Positions 32,041 through 41,653 are shown, numbered from the stretch's first letter. The stretch is 64,000 nucleotides of DNA from Nocardioides terrae (GCF_900112345.1 NZ_FOLB01000003.1:234092-298091); one strand, 5' to 3'. Program-made: numbers and translations. The notes: a model not told the origin generated them from the letters alone.

Positions 32041-33069
32041 TCAGGCGGAGCCGGCCACCCAGCGCTCGAGCACCTCGCGGGCCGCGCCGGAGTCGATCGC
32101 CTCGGTGGCGCGGGCGATGCCCGCCGTCAGCCCGTCGTCGAGCCCGGCACGGTCTGCGGCGTAGACCGCGAGCGCCGCACCCGCGTTGAGCACGACGGCG
32201 TCGCGGACGGCGCCCTGCTCGCCAGCCAGCAGCCGGCGTACGACCTGGGCGTTGAACGCGGCGTCTCCCCCGCGCAGCGCGTCGACGCCTGAGCGGGCGA
32301 TGCCGAAGTCCCGCGGGTCGATCGTGTGCTTCGCGACCGAGCCGTCGCGCACCTGCCACACCTGGGAGGTCGTCGTGATCGTCAGCTCGTCGAGACCGTC
32401 GTCGCCGCGGAAGACCCAGGCATCCAGGCCGCGCTCGGCGAACACACCGGCCATCACGGGCGCCACGTGCGGGTCGGCGCAGCCGATCGCGCTGGCCTGC
32501 GGCCGGGCGGGGTTCGTCAGCGGCCCGAGCAGGTTGAAGGTGGTCCCGATGCCGAGCTCACGACGCGGCACGGCCGCGTAGCGCATCGCCGGGTGGAACG
32601 CAGCGGAGAAGAGGAACGTGATCCCGGCCGTCTCGGCGAGCGCCGCGACACGGTCTACGGGAAGGTCGAGCCGGATGCCCAAGGCCTCGAGCACGTCCGC
32701 GGAACCGGACTGCGAGGACGCCGACCGGTTGCCGTGCTTGACGACCTTCGCGCCCGCTCCGGCGGCCACGATCGCCGCCATCGTCGAGATGTTGACCGAC
32801 ATCGAGCGGTCCCCACCGGTGCCGACGATGTCGAGCAGCCGTCCGGGCACCGAGATCTGGTTGGCGCGGTCGAGCATCGCATCGGCGAGGCCGCGGACCT
32901 CGTCGATCGTCTCGCCCTTGGCCCGCAGCGCGACGGCGAACCCGGCGACCTGCGCGTCCGTGGCCTGTCCGGCGAGGATCTCGCCCATCGCCCAGCGGGT
33001 CTGCTCAGCGGTGAGGTCGGCGCGCGCGACGAGGACCCCGAGCACGTCGGGCCACGTGGTGCCGCCCAT
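32041..33069 (-). CDS. trpD: Anthranilate phosphoribosyltransferase
   Basis: The 342-residue protein is a full-length TrpD, transferring the phosphoribosyl group of PRPP to anthranilate in tryptophan synthesis. Motifs are clear: PRPP-binding GTGGD (83-87), NIST (93-96), [18 protein letters not shown] (111-128, anthranilate and PRPP contacts) and the DGLDEL-type metal motif near the middle. No other trp gene is nearby; in Nocardioides-like genomes trpD is often separated from the main trp operon. The ATG at 33069 is two bases after the upstream receiver-protein stop, so it is the last gene of a three-gene unit. Confidence 0.95.
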   Translation of the reverse strand: MGGTTWPDVLGVLVARADLTAEQTRWAMGEILAGQATDAQVAGFAVALRAKGETIDEVRGLADAMLDRANQISVPGRLLDIVGTGGDRSMSVNISTMAAIVAAGAGAKVVKHGNRSASSQSGSADVLEALGIRLDLPVDRVAALAETAGITFLFSAAFHPAMRYAAVPRRELGIGTTFNLLGPLTNPARPQASAIGCADPHVAPVMAGVFAERGLDAWVFRGDDGLDELTITTTSQVWQVRDGSVAKHTIDPRDFGIARSGVDALRGGDAAFNAQVVRRLLAGEQGAVRDAVVLNAGAALAVYAADRAGLDDGLTAGIARATEAIDSGAAREVLERWVAGSA

Positions 33070-33071
33070 CG

Positions 33072-33479
33072 TCAGGCGGTGGCGGGTACGCGGTCACGAA
33101 GGAGGCCGACGACGGCCTTCGCCAGCGCGATCGGGTCGAGCGGGTGCGGGACAGCGGCGTCGGCACGCGACCACGTCGCCAGCCAGGCGTCCTGCGGACG
33201 CCCGGTCAGCACGACGATCGGCGGACACTGGTAGATCTCGTCCTTGAGCTGCTTGGCGATGCCGATGCCCCCTGCGGGGACCGCCTCACCGTCGAGGACG
33301 GCCAGGTCGATCCCGCCGGCGTCCATGTTCTGGATCACGACCGGCTCGGTGGCGACCTCGACGTACTCGACCTCGGGCAGGTCGGCGTGAGGGCGGCGTC
33401 CGAGGGCCAGGATGACCTGCTGGCGGATGTCGATGTCGTCGCTGTAGACGAGCACGCGGAGAGGCTTTGTCGCGGTCAC
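33072..33479 (-). CDS. Stand-alone receiver-like protein with altered active site
   Basis: The 135-residue protein is a single CheY-like domain with no output domain. The acidic pair (SDDID, 13-17), the phospho-acceptor position Asp63 (LAVLDGEA) and Thr92 (VLTGR) are kept, but the conserved Lys is replaced by His112 (AAVPHPLDP), so it may be a pseudo-receiver that is weakly or not phosphorylated. Its GTG start overlaps the upstream membrane-protein stop (GTGA) and its stop lies two bases before trpD. No kinase is adjacent. Similar small receivers next to trpD or cox genes are known in actinobacteria without assigned function. Confidence 0.82.
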   Translation of the reverse strand: MTATKPLRVLVYSDDIDIRQQVILALGRRPHADLPEVEYVEVATEPVVIQNMDAGGIDLAVLDGEAVPAGGIGIAKQLKDEIYQCPPIVVLTGRPQDAWLATWSRADAAVPHPLDPIALAKAVVGLLRDRVPATA

Positions 33480-34798
33480 GACCGGGACTCTACTCGCGCC
33501 GGGACGCCGTCGACCGGGGATGCCGCGCGGCCGGACACGATTCGCGCTGCCAGCGCCGTCGCGAATCCGCTCGCGAGCACCAGTCCCACGATCGCCGCGG
33601 GCCTCCGCTGCAGCCAGTACCACAGTCCGTTGGTGGTCCAGGAGTCGATCTCCGGCGTGTAGAGGTCGGTCAGCGAGCCGGGGATGATGAGCGCCCCCTG
33701 CACGATCACCAACGGCACGAGGAGTGCTCGAGCCACGCGCCCCGCACGGCTCCAGCTCAGCACCAGAGCAGGTGTGGCACAGAGCACCGCCTCGAGCTGC
33801 AGCCGGTAGCCGTAGAAGAAGAAGCCACCCGAGAACCTGTTCAGCAGGCCCTGCACCAGCAGGTAGGTGAGGCCGCCGAGGCAGAGCCACCGCGACCAGT
33901 CCGGCAGCGTGCGCCAGGCCCGGACGAGCGCCGGCAGCAGAACCAGGATGACGGGCGACCACAGGAACAGGCCGCGATGCGGCGAGACGAAGAAGCCCAG
34001 CAGGTTCACAAGGTCGACACGGTGGCCCGCGGCGTAGTCGGTGAACTGGTTGGTGTCGTAGGCGGAGGTCGGGTCCCACCTGCCGTACATCCAGTGCGTC
34101 CACACCGAGATCAGCCCGATCCAGGCGGCCCCGGCCGACCCGGCCTGCAGGACGGGACGCCACTGCCGACGATGCACGGCACACCCCAGTGCGAGGACGA
34201 GGCAGACGAGTGCGACGTGCAGCCGCCCCGTCGCGGCGACCCCGCCCCAGAACCCGACCCACCACCATCGGTCGGCTCGCGCGGCGGCGGCCATGCCGAC
34301 CACGCCGAGGAGCGTCACTGTGTGCGGCCACATGGCGTCGGCCGCCACCGACCACACGGGCGTGGTGAAGGCCACCACGAGGGTCGCCGCCAGGGCCGTG
34401 CGACGCCCCGCGAGCCGGCTCAGCAGGACGAAGAGCCACGTCATGGCGGCCGCCGACAACACCGCGGCGCTCAGGCTGCCGGGGAGGACGGAGAAGTCCG
34501 ACCCGCCCAGTAGCCAGTACGCCGGGACGCTGGCCGCGATGACGCCGGGCGCCCGGCCGATCATGTCGTCGCCGTCGGCGTTCTTGACCAGCCACTGTGC
34601 CCGGCTGGCATCGCTCATCAGGTTGGGATAGTCGGAGAGGGGCAGATCGGGATTGCCGGTTCGCCCGATGTGCCATGAGGCGAGGTTGGCCGTCTCAGCG
34701 TCCCAGCTCGGCAGTCGCGAGACCGTCGCGCAGTAGACGAGAGCCGTGCCGAGGAAGACGAGCACGGGGAGCCACACCGACCACCGACGCTCGCGCAC
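33476..34798 (-). CDS. Polytopic membrane protein, glycosyltransferase-39/mannosyltransferase-like
   Basis: The 440-residue protein has about ten hydrophobic helices. An early extracytoplasmic loop contains the acidic pair in LPSWDAETANLASW (about 29-42), the expected place of the catalytic Asp of GT-C-fold enzymes. The general pattern fits the polyprenyl-phosphate sugar transferase (PMT/GT39/GT87) group, but conserved residues beyond topology are weak, so it could be an uncharacterised membrane protein. The GTG at 34798 begins a positively charged N-terminus (RERRW). It is the first gene of the unit containing the orphan receiver and trpD. Substrate unknown. Confidence 0.7.
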   Translation of the reverse strand: MRERRWSVWLPVLVFLGTALVYCATVSRLPSWDAETANLASWHIGRTGNPDLPLSDYPNLMSDASRAQWLVKNADGDDMIGRAPGVIAASVPAYWLLGGSDFSVLPGSLSAAVLSAAAMTWLFVLLSRLAGRRTALAATLVVAFTTPVWSVAADAMWPHTVTLLGVVGMAAAARADRWWWVGFWGGVAATGRLHVALVCLVLALGCAVHRRQWRPVLQAGSAGAAWIGLISVWTHWMYGRWDPTSAYDTNQFTDYAAGHRVDLVNLLGFFVSPHRGLFLWSPVILVLLPALVRAWRTLPDWSRWLCLGGLTYLLVQGLLNRFSGGFFFYGYRLQLEAVLCATPALVLSWSRAGRVARALLVPLVIVQGALIIPGSLTDLYTPEIDSWTTNGLWYWLQRRPAAIVGLVLASGFATALAARIVSGRAASPVDGVPARVESRS

Positions 34799-34881
34799 AG
34801 GCGTGAGGCTGCCACAGGTAGGTCTACGGCAGGACTGAATCCGTGGAACTCAGGCGTGCCAGCGCGGACCTCTTGTCACAG

Positions 34882-34894
34882 GACGGCAGCCGTC
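34882..34894 (-). terminator. Weak hairpin after the CtaG-type gene
   Basis: GACGGC and GCCGTC flank a single base just past the end of the minus-strand gene at 34901. The short stem and absence of a T-run make termination uncertain. The gap 34799-34900 otherwise shows nothing. Confidence 0.3.
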
Positions 34895-34900
34895 GGTGTC

Positions 34901-35845
34901 TCATGAGTGATGATGCTCCGCCGCCGTCCGCTCCCGCGCCTCGAGGAGGTCCAGGCGCCGGTCCTCGCGCGCCGCCTCCTTCATCGAGGAGCGGACCCAC
35001 TGGGTGAAGAGCACGCCGAAGAACACCAGGCCGACCAGGTCACCGGATCCCCACAGGATGCCGCCGGCCAGGTGCTGATCGTCGTGCGGGTCGGGGAGCC
35101 AGGAGCCCATCGGGCCGGCGTGGAGGTCGGGGTACCACGTGCCGCCCAGCAGATCGGTTTGTCCCATGATCGTGATGCCGAGGAAGGCGTGGAACGGCAG
35201 CGTGAGCATGGCCAGGAGCAGCCGGAAGGGGTAGGCGACCCGTCCGGGGACGGGGTCGATGCCCATGAGGGGCCAGAAGAAGAGCGCTCCGACCAGCACC
35301 AGGTGGAGGTGCATCATCTCGTGCACGTAGTCCGAGCGGAGCGACGCCTCGTACCACCCGGAGAAGTAGAGGGCCCACGGCGAGACGAGGTAGAGCGCCA
35401 GGGTGAGCGGCGGGAAGGACAGCACCTTCGCGACCCGCGAGTGCAGGACGACGAGCAGCCAGCGCCGGGGCGTGGCGGGCAGGGTGCGCAGCGCCAGCGT
35501 GACGGGAGCCCCCAGCGCCAGCGCCAGCGGGACGACCATGGCCAGGATCATGTGCTGGACCATGTGCACGGACACCAGCGTGGTGTCGTACGCCGCCAGC
35601 CCGGACGACGTGGCGAAGTAGAAGGCCCCCATCCCGAGGACCACGAACGACACGGTCCGTCCCACGGGCCAGCGGTCGCCGCGACGGCGCAGCGAGACCA
35701 CTCCCCACACGTAGAGGCCGACCGCCCAGGCCGTCACGACGAACGGGACGGGGCTCAGTCCCCACTCGGTGATGACCCTGGAGAGCCCGAACGAAGGCAG
35801 GTCGAGGACGGCCCCGGAGGAGGCGCTGAGCGGGGGGAGAACCAC
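34901..35845 (-). CDS. ctaG: CtaG-family cytochrome c oxidase assembly protein
   Basis: The 314-residue protein has about seven membrane helices and the CtaG/caa3-type pattern: [15 protein letters not shown] (about 93-107), the [19 protein letters not shown] helix (about 176-194) and a third His-bearing helix with LPFHAFLG. The conserved histidines suggest heme or copper handling. Members assist maturation of heme-copper oxidases. The GTG at 35845 is seven bases after a -10-like TAAAGT. It is divergent from ctaE and the qcr operon, which fits a role in oxidase assembly. The C-terminus ends in a His cluster (AEHHHS). Confidence 0.9.
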   Translation of the reverse strand: MVLPPLSASSGAVLDLPSFGLSRVITEWGLSPVPFVVTAWAVGLYVWGVVSLRRRGDRWPVGRTVSFVVLGMGAFYFATSSGLAAYDTTLVSVHMVQHMILAMVVPLALALGAPVTLALRTLPATPRRWLLVVLHSRVAKVLSFPPLTLALYLVSPWALYFSGWYEASLRSDYVHEMMHLHLVLVGALFFWPLMGIDPVPGRVAYPFRLLLAMLTLPFHAFLGITIMGQTDLLGGTWYPDLHAGPMGSWLPDPHDDQHLAGGILWGSGDLVGLVFFGVLFTQWVRSSMKEAAREDRRLDLLEARERTAAEHHHS

Positions 35846-35852
35846 GCTGTGA

Positions 35853-35858
35853 ACTTTA
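35853..35858 (-). promoter_or_regulatory. -10 box (TAAAGT on the minus strand) for leaderless ctaG
   Basis: TAAAGT is followed by seven bases and the GTG at 35845. Confidence 0.5.
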
Positions 35859-35859
35859 T

Positions 35860-35880
35860 GACCCCCTCACACAGGGGGTC
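35860..35880 (+). promoter_or_regulatory. GACCCCC/GGGGGTC hairpin between ctaG and ctaE
   Basis: Seven-base arms surround TCACACA in the 65-base gap between divergent genes. It abuts the ctaG -10 box and ends 30 bases before the ctaE start, so it may be an operator for both or a 5' leader structure for ctaE. Confidence 0.45.
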
Positions 35881-35910
35881 GGGGTGGCCTCCCGAAGGAG
35901 GACCGCCATA

Positions 35911-36561
35911 ATGGCACCTGTGGCGACTGCAGCTTCTGCTATTCCGGCATCCCGTCTGACGGGCCAGCACGACCGACCGAGCATGGTCAGTGTCGGGACG
36001 ATCATTTGGCTCTCCAGCGAGCTGATGTTCTTCGCGGCCCTTTTCGCGGCCTACTACACGATCCGGTCGGTCAGTCCGGAGCTGTGGCCCGCGAACACGG
36101 AGAAGCTGAACGTCCCGTTCGCAGCGGTCAACACCACGATCCTGGTGCTCTCGTCGGTGACCTGCCAGATGGGCGTGTTCAAGGCCGAGGCCGGCAAGGT
36201 CGGCCGCTCCGGCCGGCTGTTCAACGTCGGCGCCTGGGGCCTGCGTGAGTGGTTCCTGCTCACCTACGTCATGGGTGCGATCTTCATCGCCGGCCAGGCC
36301 ACCGAGTACGCCTCGCTGATCCAGGAGGGCGTCACGATCCCGGACTCGGCGTACGGCACGATGTTCTACCTGACCACCGGTTTCCACGGTCTCCACGTGA
36401 CCGGCGGCCTGATCGCCTTCCTCTTCGTGCTCGGCCGCACCTACGTCGCGCGCACGTTCACGCACGAGCAGGCGGTGAGCGCGATCGTCGTCTCGTACTA
36501 CTGGCACTTCGTGGACGTGGTCTGGATCGGCCTGTTCGCGACGATCTACATCATCAAGTGA
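35911..36561 (+). CDS. ctaE: Cytochrome c oxidase subunit III
   Basis: The 216-residue protein has the five-helix COX3 topology of actinobacterial aa3 oxidases. Recognisable segments are [20 protein letters not shown] (about 27-46), [12 protein letters not shown], and [18 protein letters not shown] (about 162-179), and [15 protein letters not shown] at the end. It supports proton uptake and stability of the oxidase core. The ATG at 35911 has GGAGGA upstream; an earlier in-frame GTG lacks support. It leads the ctaE-qcrC-qcrA-qcrB operon, the conserved actinobacterial arrangement in which bc1 and aa3 form a supercomplex. Confidence 0.96.
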   Translation: MAPVATAASAIPASRLTGQHDRPSMVSVGTIIWLSSELMFFAALFAAYYTIRSVSPELWPANTEKLNVPFAAVNTTILVLSSVTCQMGVFKAEAGKVGRSGRLFNVGAWGLREWFLLTYVMGAIFIAGQATEYASLIQEGVTIPDSAYGTMFYLTTGFHGLHVTGGLIAFLFVLGRTYVARTFTHEQAVSAIVVSYYWHFVDVVWIGLFATIYIIK

Positions 36562-36592
36562 CCTGCGAAGCAGACTGAGTGAGGATTTCGAA

Positions 36593-37468
36593 GTGCGTCT
36601 CCTGAACCGCTCCGCCGGTCGCCTCTCGCGGCACCGTCGTGGCCCCGTCGCCGGGCTCGTCGTGCTGCTGCTGGGCCTGTTGCTCACCGGAGGGCTCTAC
36701 GCGGCCGTCTCCCCCAGCTCGTCGGCGTCCTCGGCCGAGGACGACCAGGCGCTGGTCAAGCAGGGCCGCGAGCTCTTCCTGGTCGGCTGCGCCTTCTGCC
36801 ACGGGCAGAACGCCGAGGGCCAGACCGACGTCAACGGCAAGCTGATCGGCCCGAGCCTGGTCGGCGTCGGCGCCGCCGCCGTGAACTTCCAGGTCGGCAC
36901 CGGCCGCATGCCGCTGGCCGCGCCCGGACAGCAGGGCCCGGCCAAGCCGCAGACCTACAGCGACGACGAGATCTCCGCGCTCGCGGCGTACGTCGCCTCG
37001 CTCGCCCCCGGCCCGGCCATCCCGACCGAGGCCGACTACTCGACCGACGGCATGACCGACGCCGAGCGCCAGGAGGCGGTCGTCCGCGGCGGCCAGATCT
37101 TCCTGACCAACTGCACGGCCTGCCACAACTTCACCGGTGCCGGTGGCGCCATGCCGCGCGGCGGCTACGCCCCGAGCATCCTCAACACGTCCCCGCGCCA
37201 CATCTACGAGGCCATGCTGACCGGCCCCGGCCCGATGGACGTCTTCTCCAACGGCAACCTCTCGCCGGACGAGAAGCGTGACGTGATCGCCTACATCCAG
37301 ACGATGCGCGAGCAGCCGTCCTTCGGCGGCTTCAGCCTCGGCAACATGGGCCCGGTGAGCGAGGGCCTGTTCGCCTGGCTCGTCGGACTCGGGACCTGTG
37401 TCGCGTTCGCGATCTGGATCGCGGCCCACACCACCCGTTCGAGCAAGAAGAAGGAGTCGCAGGCGTGA
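36593..37468 (+). CDS. qcrC: Diheme cytochrome c subunit of the bc1 complex
   Basis: The 291-residue protein has a basic N-terminus, a membrane anchor (about 20-39), two c-type heme sites CAFCH (66-70) and CTACH (174-178), and a C-terminal membrane helix (about 260-282). In actinobacteria QcrC replaces soluble cytochrome c and passes electrons directly from the bc1 complex to CtaC. It lies between ctaE and qcrA, and its stop overlaps the qcrA GTG by 4 bp. The GTG at 36593 follows AGTGAGGATTTCGAA, a moderate ribosome site. Confidence 0.96.
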   Translation: MRLLNRSAGRLSRHRRGPVAGLVVLLLGLLLTGGLYAAVSPSSSASSAEDDQALVKQGRELFLVGCAFCHGQNAEGQTDVNGKLIGPSLVGVGAAAVNFQVGTGRMPLAAPGQQGPAKPQTYSDDEISALAAYVASLAPGPAIPTEADYSTDGMTDAERQEAVVRGGQIFLTNCTACHNFTGAGGAMPRGGYAPSILNTSPRHIYEAMLTGPGPMDVFSNGNLSPDEKRDVIAYIQTMREQPSFGGFSLGNMGPVSEGLFAWLVGLGTCVAFAIWIAAHTTRSSKKKESQA

Positions 37469-38568
37469 GTGCCGACACCAGCCACGACACGGGCCACGAC
37501 ACGGGGCACCTGCCCATCAACGCGGCCACGGACGCGCTGCTCCCCGACCCCGGGCTGGCCGAGCACCAATGGCGGCCGACCGACGTCGACGCCAGGGCCG
37601 AGAAGCGCGCCGAGCGCCAGGTCGCCACGCTGTTCGGTCTCTCGGCGGTCGCGACGGTCCTGTTCGTGGTCTTCTACATCACCCTCAAGACCGGCACCGA
37701 CGGTCACACCTTCATCGGCCTGGGCGCGTCCAACGTCGCCCTCGGCACGACGCTCGGTCTTGCGCTGCTCCTCATCGGCCTCGGCGTCATCCAGTGGGCC
37801 CGCAAGCTCATGGGCGACCACGAGATCTCCGAGCAGCGCCACCCGGCCGCCTCGTCCGAGGAGGACCGCACCGCCACGCTCGCCGCGCTCAACGCCGGGC
37901 TCGAGGAGTCGGGCATCGGCCGCCGGCCCCTCGTCCGCAACTCGCTGCTCGGCTCGGTCGCGCTCCTGGCCGCCCCGGCTGTCGTCATGCTGCGCGACCT
38001 GGGCCCGCTGCCCAACCAGGTCGTCGGGGAGTACCCCGGCGCCGGCCTGCACCACACGATCTGGGCCAAGGGCACCCGCGTCGTCCGCGACGTCGTCGGC
38101 ACCCCGATCAAGGCGTCCGACATCGAGATAGGCGACCTGTTCAACGCCGAGCCCGACGGACTCTTCGACCTCGAGGGCGCCGAGCTCCAGATCGCCAAGT
38201 CGAAGGCCGCGATCGTGATGCTGCGGATGGACCCCGACGACATCATCAGCGACGTCACGCGCAACTGGTCGGTCCAGGGCATCGTCGCCTACTCCAAGAT
38301 CTGCACGCACGTCGGTTGCCCGATCTCGCTCAACGAGCGGACGACGCACCACTTGCTGTGCCCCTGCCACCAGTCGACCTTCGACCTGGCCGACTCCGGC
38401 CGCGTCGTGTTCGGTCCGGCCGGTAGGCACCTGCCCCAGCTGCCTTTGGGCGTCGACGACGAGGGCTACCTCATCGCGCTCAGCGACTTCCTCGAGCCGG
38501 TCGGCCCGAGCTTCTGGGAGCGCAACACCAAGAGTCCGTCCGAGGTCGCTAAGGAGCTCAAGTCGTGA
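37465..38568 (+). CDS. qcrA: Rieske iron-sulfur subunit of the bc1 complex
   Basis: The 367-residue protein has the three N-terminal membrane helices typical of actinobacterial QcrA (about 55-75, 88-110 and 155-175) and a C-terminal Rieske domain with CTHVGCPI (about 280-287) and CPCHQSTFD (about 299-307) binding the 2Fe-2S cluster. It takes electrons from menaquinol and passes them to QcrC. Overlaps with qcrC and qcrB (4 bp each) show coupled translation. A His-rich start (SHDTGHDTGH) is present at residues 5-15, a local oddity that may simply be a flexible region. Confidence 0.96.
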   Translation: MSADTSHDTGHDTGHLPINAATDALLPDPGLAEHQWRPTDVDARAEKRAERQVATLFGLSAVATVLFVVFYITLKTGTDGHTFIGLGASNVALGTTLGLALLLIGLGVIQWARKLMGDHEISEQRHPAASSEEDRTATLAALNAGLEESGIGRRPLVRNSLLGSVALLAAPAVVMLRDLGPLPNQVVGEYPGAGLHHTIWAKGTRVVRDVVGTPIKASDIEIGDLFNAEPDGLFDLEGAELQIAKSKAAIVMLRMDPDDIISDVTRNWSVQGIVAYSKICTHVGCPISLNERTTHHLLCPCHQSTFDLADSGRVVFGPAGRHLPQLPLGVDDEGYLIALSDFLEPVGPSFWERNTKSPSEVAKELKS

Positions 38569-40322
38569 GCATCGACACTTCCAGGGTGGCTACCTCCAAC
38601 AAGACCGCCGCCAACGCTGCCAAGCCTTCCAAGGCGGGCGCCGCGGCCCAGTGGGCCGACGAGCGCCTCGGCCTCGCGGCCATGGGGAAGAAGAACCTGC
38701 GCAAGGTCTTCCCCGACCACTGGTCCTTCATGCTCGGCGAGATCGCGCTGTGGTCCTTCGTCGTCCTCCTGCTCTCGGGTGTCTTCCTGACGCTGTGGTT
38801 CCGTCCCTCGATGGCCGAGGTGACCTACCAGGGGTCCTACAACCCGATGCGCGGCCTGCAGATGTCGGAGGCGTTCTCGTCGGCGCTCAACATCAGCTTC
38901 GACGTGCGCGGCGGCCTCCTCATGCGCCAGATGCACCACTGGGCAGCCATGCTCTTCATCGCGGCGATGATGATCCACCTCCTGCGGGTGTTCTTCACGG
39001 GTGCGCACCGCAAGCCGCGTGAGCTCAACTGGGTCATCGGCTCGCTGCTGCTGCTTCTCGGCACCCTCGAGGGCTTCACGGGCTACTCGCTGCCCGACGA
39101 CCTGCTCTCCGGCACCGGCATCCGCGCCGCCGACGGCTTCATCAAGTCGATCCCGATCGTCGGCAGCTACATCTCGTTCTTCCTCTTCGGCGGCGAGTTC
39201 CCGGGCGAGTCGATCATCCCCCGGCTCTACACCATCCACGTGCTGCTGATCCCCGGCCTGCTGCTGGCGCTCATCGCCGCCCACATGCTGCTGCTCGTCT
39301 ACCACAAGCACACCCAGTGGGCGGGGCCCGGCCGCACCGAGGACAACGTCGTCGGCTACCCCATGCTCCCCGTGTACGCCGCCAAGGCCGGTGGCTTCTT
39401 CTTCATCGTCTTCGGCGTCACCGCGCTCATGGGTGGCCTGCTGTCGATCAACCCGGTGTGGAAGTTCGGCCCCTACGACCCGACCAAGGTGACCGCGGGC
39501 TCCCAGCCCGACTGGTACATGGGCTGGCCCGACGGCGCGCTGCGCATCATGCCCGGCTGGGAGTCGCACTTCTGGGGCTCGACCTGGTCGTGGAACATCT
39601 TCCTGCCGATCATCGTCCTGCCCGGCCTGCTCTTCACCGTCGTGCTGCTGCTGCCCTTCATCGAGGGCTGGATCACCGGTGACAAGCGCGAGCACCACCT
39701 GCTCCAGCGGCCGCGCAACGCCCCGACCCGCACCGCGACGATGGTCGCCCTGATGACGCTCTACGGTCTCTTCTGGACCGCCGGCGGCAACGACATCATC
39801 GCCATCCGGCTGCACGCGTCGATCAACCAGATCACCTACTTCCTGCGTGCCGCGGTCTTCATCGGCCCGGTGATCGCGTTCCTGGTGACGCGACGGATCT
39901 GCATCAGCCTGCAGCGTCACGACAACGACCTGCTGCTGCACGGCTACGAGACGGGCGTCATCATGCGGACGCCGGAGGGCTCCTACTACGAGAAGCACCT
40001 CCCGATCAGCGACGTCGAGGCCTACACCCTCACCGTCCGCGACCGCAGCGCCGAGCAGCTGACGCCGGCCGCCGGCCCCGACACGAACGGCGTGCCGGCG
40101 CCCCAAAGCAAGCTGGGCGGCCTGCGCGAGAAGATCCGCACGCTCTACTACGCGGACGACATCGACAAGCCGACGCATGCCGAGCTCGAGGAGGCGCGTC
40201 ACCACGCCGCGCACGAGGCGCACGAGCTGGCCGCGCTCGACGGCCACTCCGCGGAGGGTCACCACTTCGACGGCCGCCACCCGGTCGCCGAGGAGCCGAT
40301 CCGCCCCGAGCACCACCACTGA
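38565..40322 (+). CDS. qcrB: Cytochrome b subunit of the bc1 complex
   Basis: The 585-residue membrane protein has the cytochrome b fold: FSFMLGEIALWSF-like first helix, MRQMHHWAAMLFIAAMMIHL with heme-ligand histidines (about 120-140), the GYSLPDDLLSGTG Qo-site segment and the FTIHV-like LYTIHVLLIPGLLLALIAAH helix with the second His pair. The actinobacterial C-terminal extension (about 440-585) is present and ends in a His/Glu-rich tail (HHFDGRH, RPEHHH). It forms the quinol-oxidising core with QcrA and QcrC. It is last in the operon and is followed by a strong terminator. Target class of bc1 inhibitors in related bacteria. Confidence 0.96.
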   Translation: MSIDTSRVATSNKTAANAAKPSKAGAAAQWADERLGLAAMGKKNLRKVFPDHWSFMLGEIALWSFVVLLLSGVFLTLWFRPSMAEVTYQGSYNPMRGLQMSEAFSSALNISFDVRGGLLMRQMHHWAAMLFIAAMMIHLLRVFFTGAHRKPRELNWVIGSLLLLLGTLEGFTGYSLPDDLLSGTGIRAADGFIKSIPIVGSYISFFLFGGEFPGESIIPRLYTIHVLLIPGLLLALIAAHMLLLVYHKHTQWAGPGRTEDNVVGYPMLPVYAAKAGGFFFIVFGVTALMGGLLSINPVWKFGPYDPTKVTAGSQPDWYMGWPDGALRIMPGWESHFWGSTWSWNIFLPIIVLPGLLFTVVLLLPFIEGWITGDKREHHLLQRPRNAPTRTATMVALMTLYGLFWTAGGNDIIAIRLHASINQITYFLRAAVFIGPVIAFLVTRRICISLQRHDNDLLLHGYETGVIMRTPEGSYYEKHLPISDVEAYTLTVRDRSAEQLTPAAGPDTNGVPAPQSKLGGLREKIRTLYYADDIDKPTHAELEEARHHAAHEAHELAALDGHSAEGHHFDGRHPVAEEPIRPEHHH

Positions 40323-40340
40323 TCCACCGCAGAACGTCGG

Positions 40341-40372
40341 AGGGCCGGCCCGTCACATGACGGGCCGGCCCT
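40341..40372. terminator. 15-bp perfect hairpin terminating the qcr operon
   Basis: AGGGCCGGCCCGTCA pairs fully with TGACGGGCCGGCCCT around CA. It lies between qcrB and the convergent L,D-transpeptidase gene and can serve both. Confidence 0.85.
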
Positions 40373-40417
40373 TCCGGCATTCGACGCCCGCTCAGCGCTG
40401 GATCGAGAGCACGAGGC

Positions 40418-41653
40418 TCAGAGGGCCGAGCCCTCCTGGTAGTCGCCGAACGACTCGTTCCAGTCGCCGTACCCGTTGCCGAACTCCATCGGACGCGAGG
40501 TGCCGGTGTACTCCACGACATCGCCGCGACGGCTGAGGTCGTAGAGCCACTTCGCGTTGGCCGTGCTGAGGCCGGTGCAGCCGTGCGAGACGTTGGCGCG
40601 ACCTTGGGAGCCGACGGACCACGGCGCGGCGTGGATGAACTCCCCCGAGTAGGTCAGGCGCATCGCCCACTGCACGTCGTCGAGGTCGTAGTACTCCGGG
40701 TTGTTCTTGCCGATCCCGATGGTCTCCGAGCGCATCCGCTTGGAGGCGGACTTCTCGATGATGACCTTCGTGCCCGACCGGGTGGTGAAGCCCGCCTTGC
40801 CGGTGGTGACCGGCAGGGTGCGGACCAGCTTCTTGTTGACGAACACCTTCATCTGGTCGGTCTGCGTGTTGACGCGATAGACGTGCGTGTCGCCCACGTG
40901 GAAGTGGACCGTACGGTCCTCCTGGCCGAAGACGCCGTTGCCCGCGGGGACGGAGTTGACCCCCACCTCCACCGTGACGTCGGTGCCGGCCTGCCAGTAG
41001 GTCGCCGGCCGCCAGTGCGCCTCGTGGTCGCTCAACCAGTGCCAGCTGCCCTGCTGGGCTGGCTGGGTGGCGACCTTCATGTGCCGCTCGAACGCCTTCT
41101 TGTTGGTGACCGGGACGTCGAACGTGACGACCACCGGCATGCCGACACCGACGGTCTCGCCGTCGAGCGGGGCGACGGAGGGGTAGGTCTGCTGGTCGAG
41201 CGAGAGCGACTGCGTCCGGAAGCGCACTTGGCGCTGCGTCGTACCGCCCTGCTCCCCCGCGGCTGTGGCCCGCACGGTGTAGAGCGTGTCCGGCTCGAGG
41301 AGGTCGTCGGCGGTCCAGGTGGTGCCGTCGGGCGACAGCGCGCCTGAGAGGGCCACCTCACCGGCCGTCACGGCGACGTGGTCGAGTCGACCGGCGTCCG
41401 CCCGCACCTGTACGCGCCGGCTGACCGGCACGTCGCGCTCGCCCTTGGTGACGTTCACGGTGACGGCGACCGGGTCCTTCACCGCCGACGGCGACGAGCT
41501 CGGGGTGCTGCCCGTCTCGGCGCCGCCGGCGCTGGGTACCGCGTCGTCGGCGTCACACCCCGTCAGGAGGGCCGCCGTCGTGGCGGCGGCGAGCACCAGT
41601 GCGACCGGCTTGCCCGAGCGCCTCACGGCGACTGCGCGGTCGTTGTTCCTCAT
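40418..41653 (-). CDS. L,D-transpeptidase lipoprotein (YkuD, LdtMt2-like)
   Basis: The 411-residue protein has a lipobox (ALLTGC, lipidated Cys33), a Ser/Pro-rich linker, two Ig-like domains (about 60-270) and a C-terminal YkuD domain with HAAPWSVGSQGRANVSHGC, where His357 and Cys359 form the SHGC active site. These enzymes make 3-3 cross-links in peptidoglycan outside the membrane and are relatively insensitive to most beta-lactams except carbapenems. The ATG at 41653 has GGAG seven bases upstream. Domain order matches mycobacterial LdtMt2. It lies between the qcr and cta operons, with terminators on both sides. Confidence 0.94.
   Translation of the reverse strand: MRNNDRAVAVRRSGKPVALVLAAATTAALLTGCDADDAVPSAGGAETGSTPSSSPSAVKDPVAVTVNVTKGERDVPVSRRVQVRADAGRLDHVAVTAGEVALSGALSPDGTTWTADDLLEPDTLYTVRATAAGEQGGTTQRQVRFRTQSLSLDQQTYPSVAPLDGETVGVGMPVVVTFDVPVTNKKAFERHMKVATQPAQQGSWHWLSDHEAHWRPATYWQAGTDVTVEVGVNSVPAGNGVFGQEDRTVHFHVGDTHVYRVNTQTDQMKVFVNKKLVRTLPVTTGKAGFTTRSGTKVIIEKSASKRMRSETIGIGKNNPEYYDLDDVQWAMRLTYSGEFIHAAPWSVGSQGRANVSHGCTGLSTANAKWLYDLSRRGDVVEYTGTSRPMEFGNGYGDWNESFGDYQEGSAL

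Noticed and set aside
38466..40319. Minus-strand frame opposite qcrB, and similar frames opposite ctaD and the cpaE-cpaF genes
   Set aside because: All lie opposite highly conserved genes and show the same Arg/Val/Asp-rich shadow composition.
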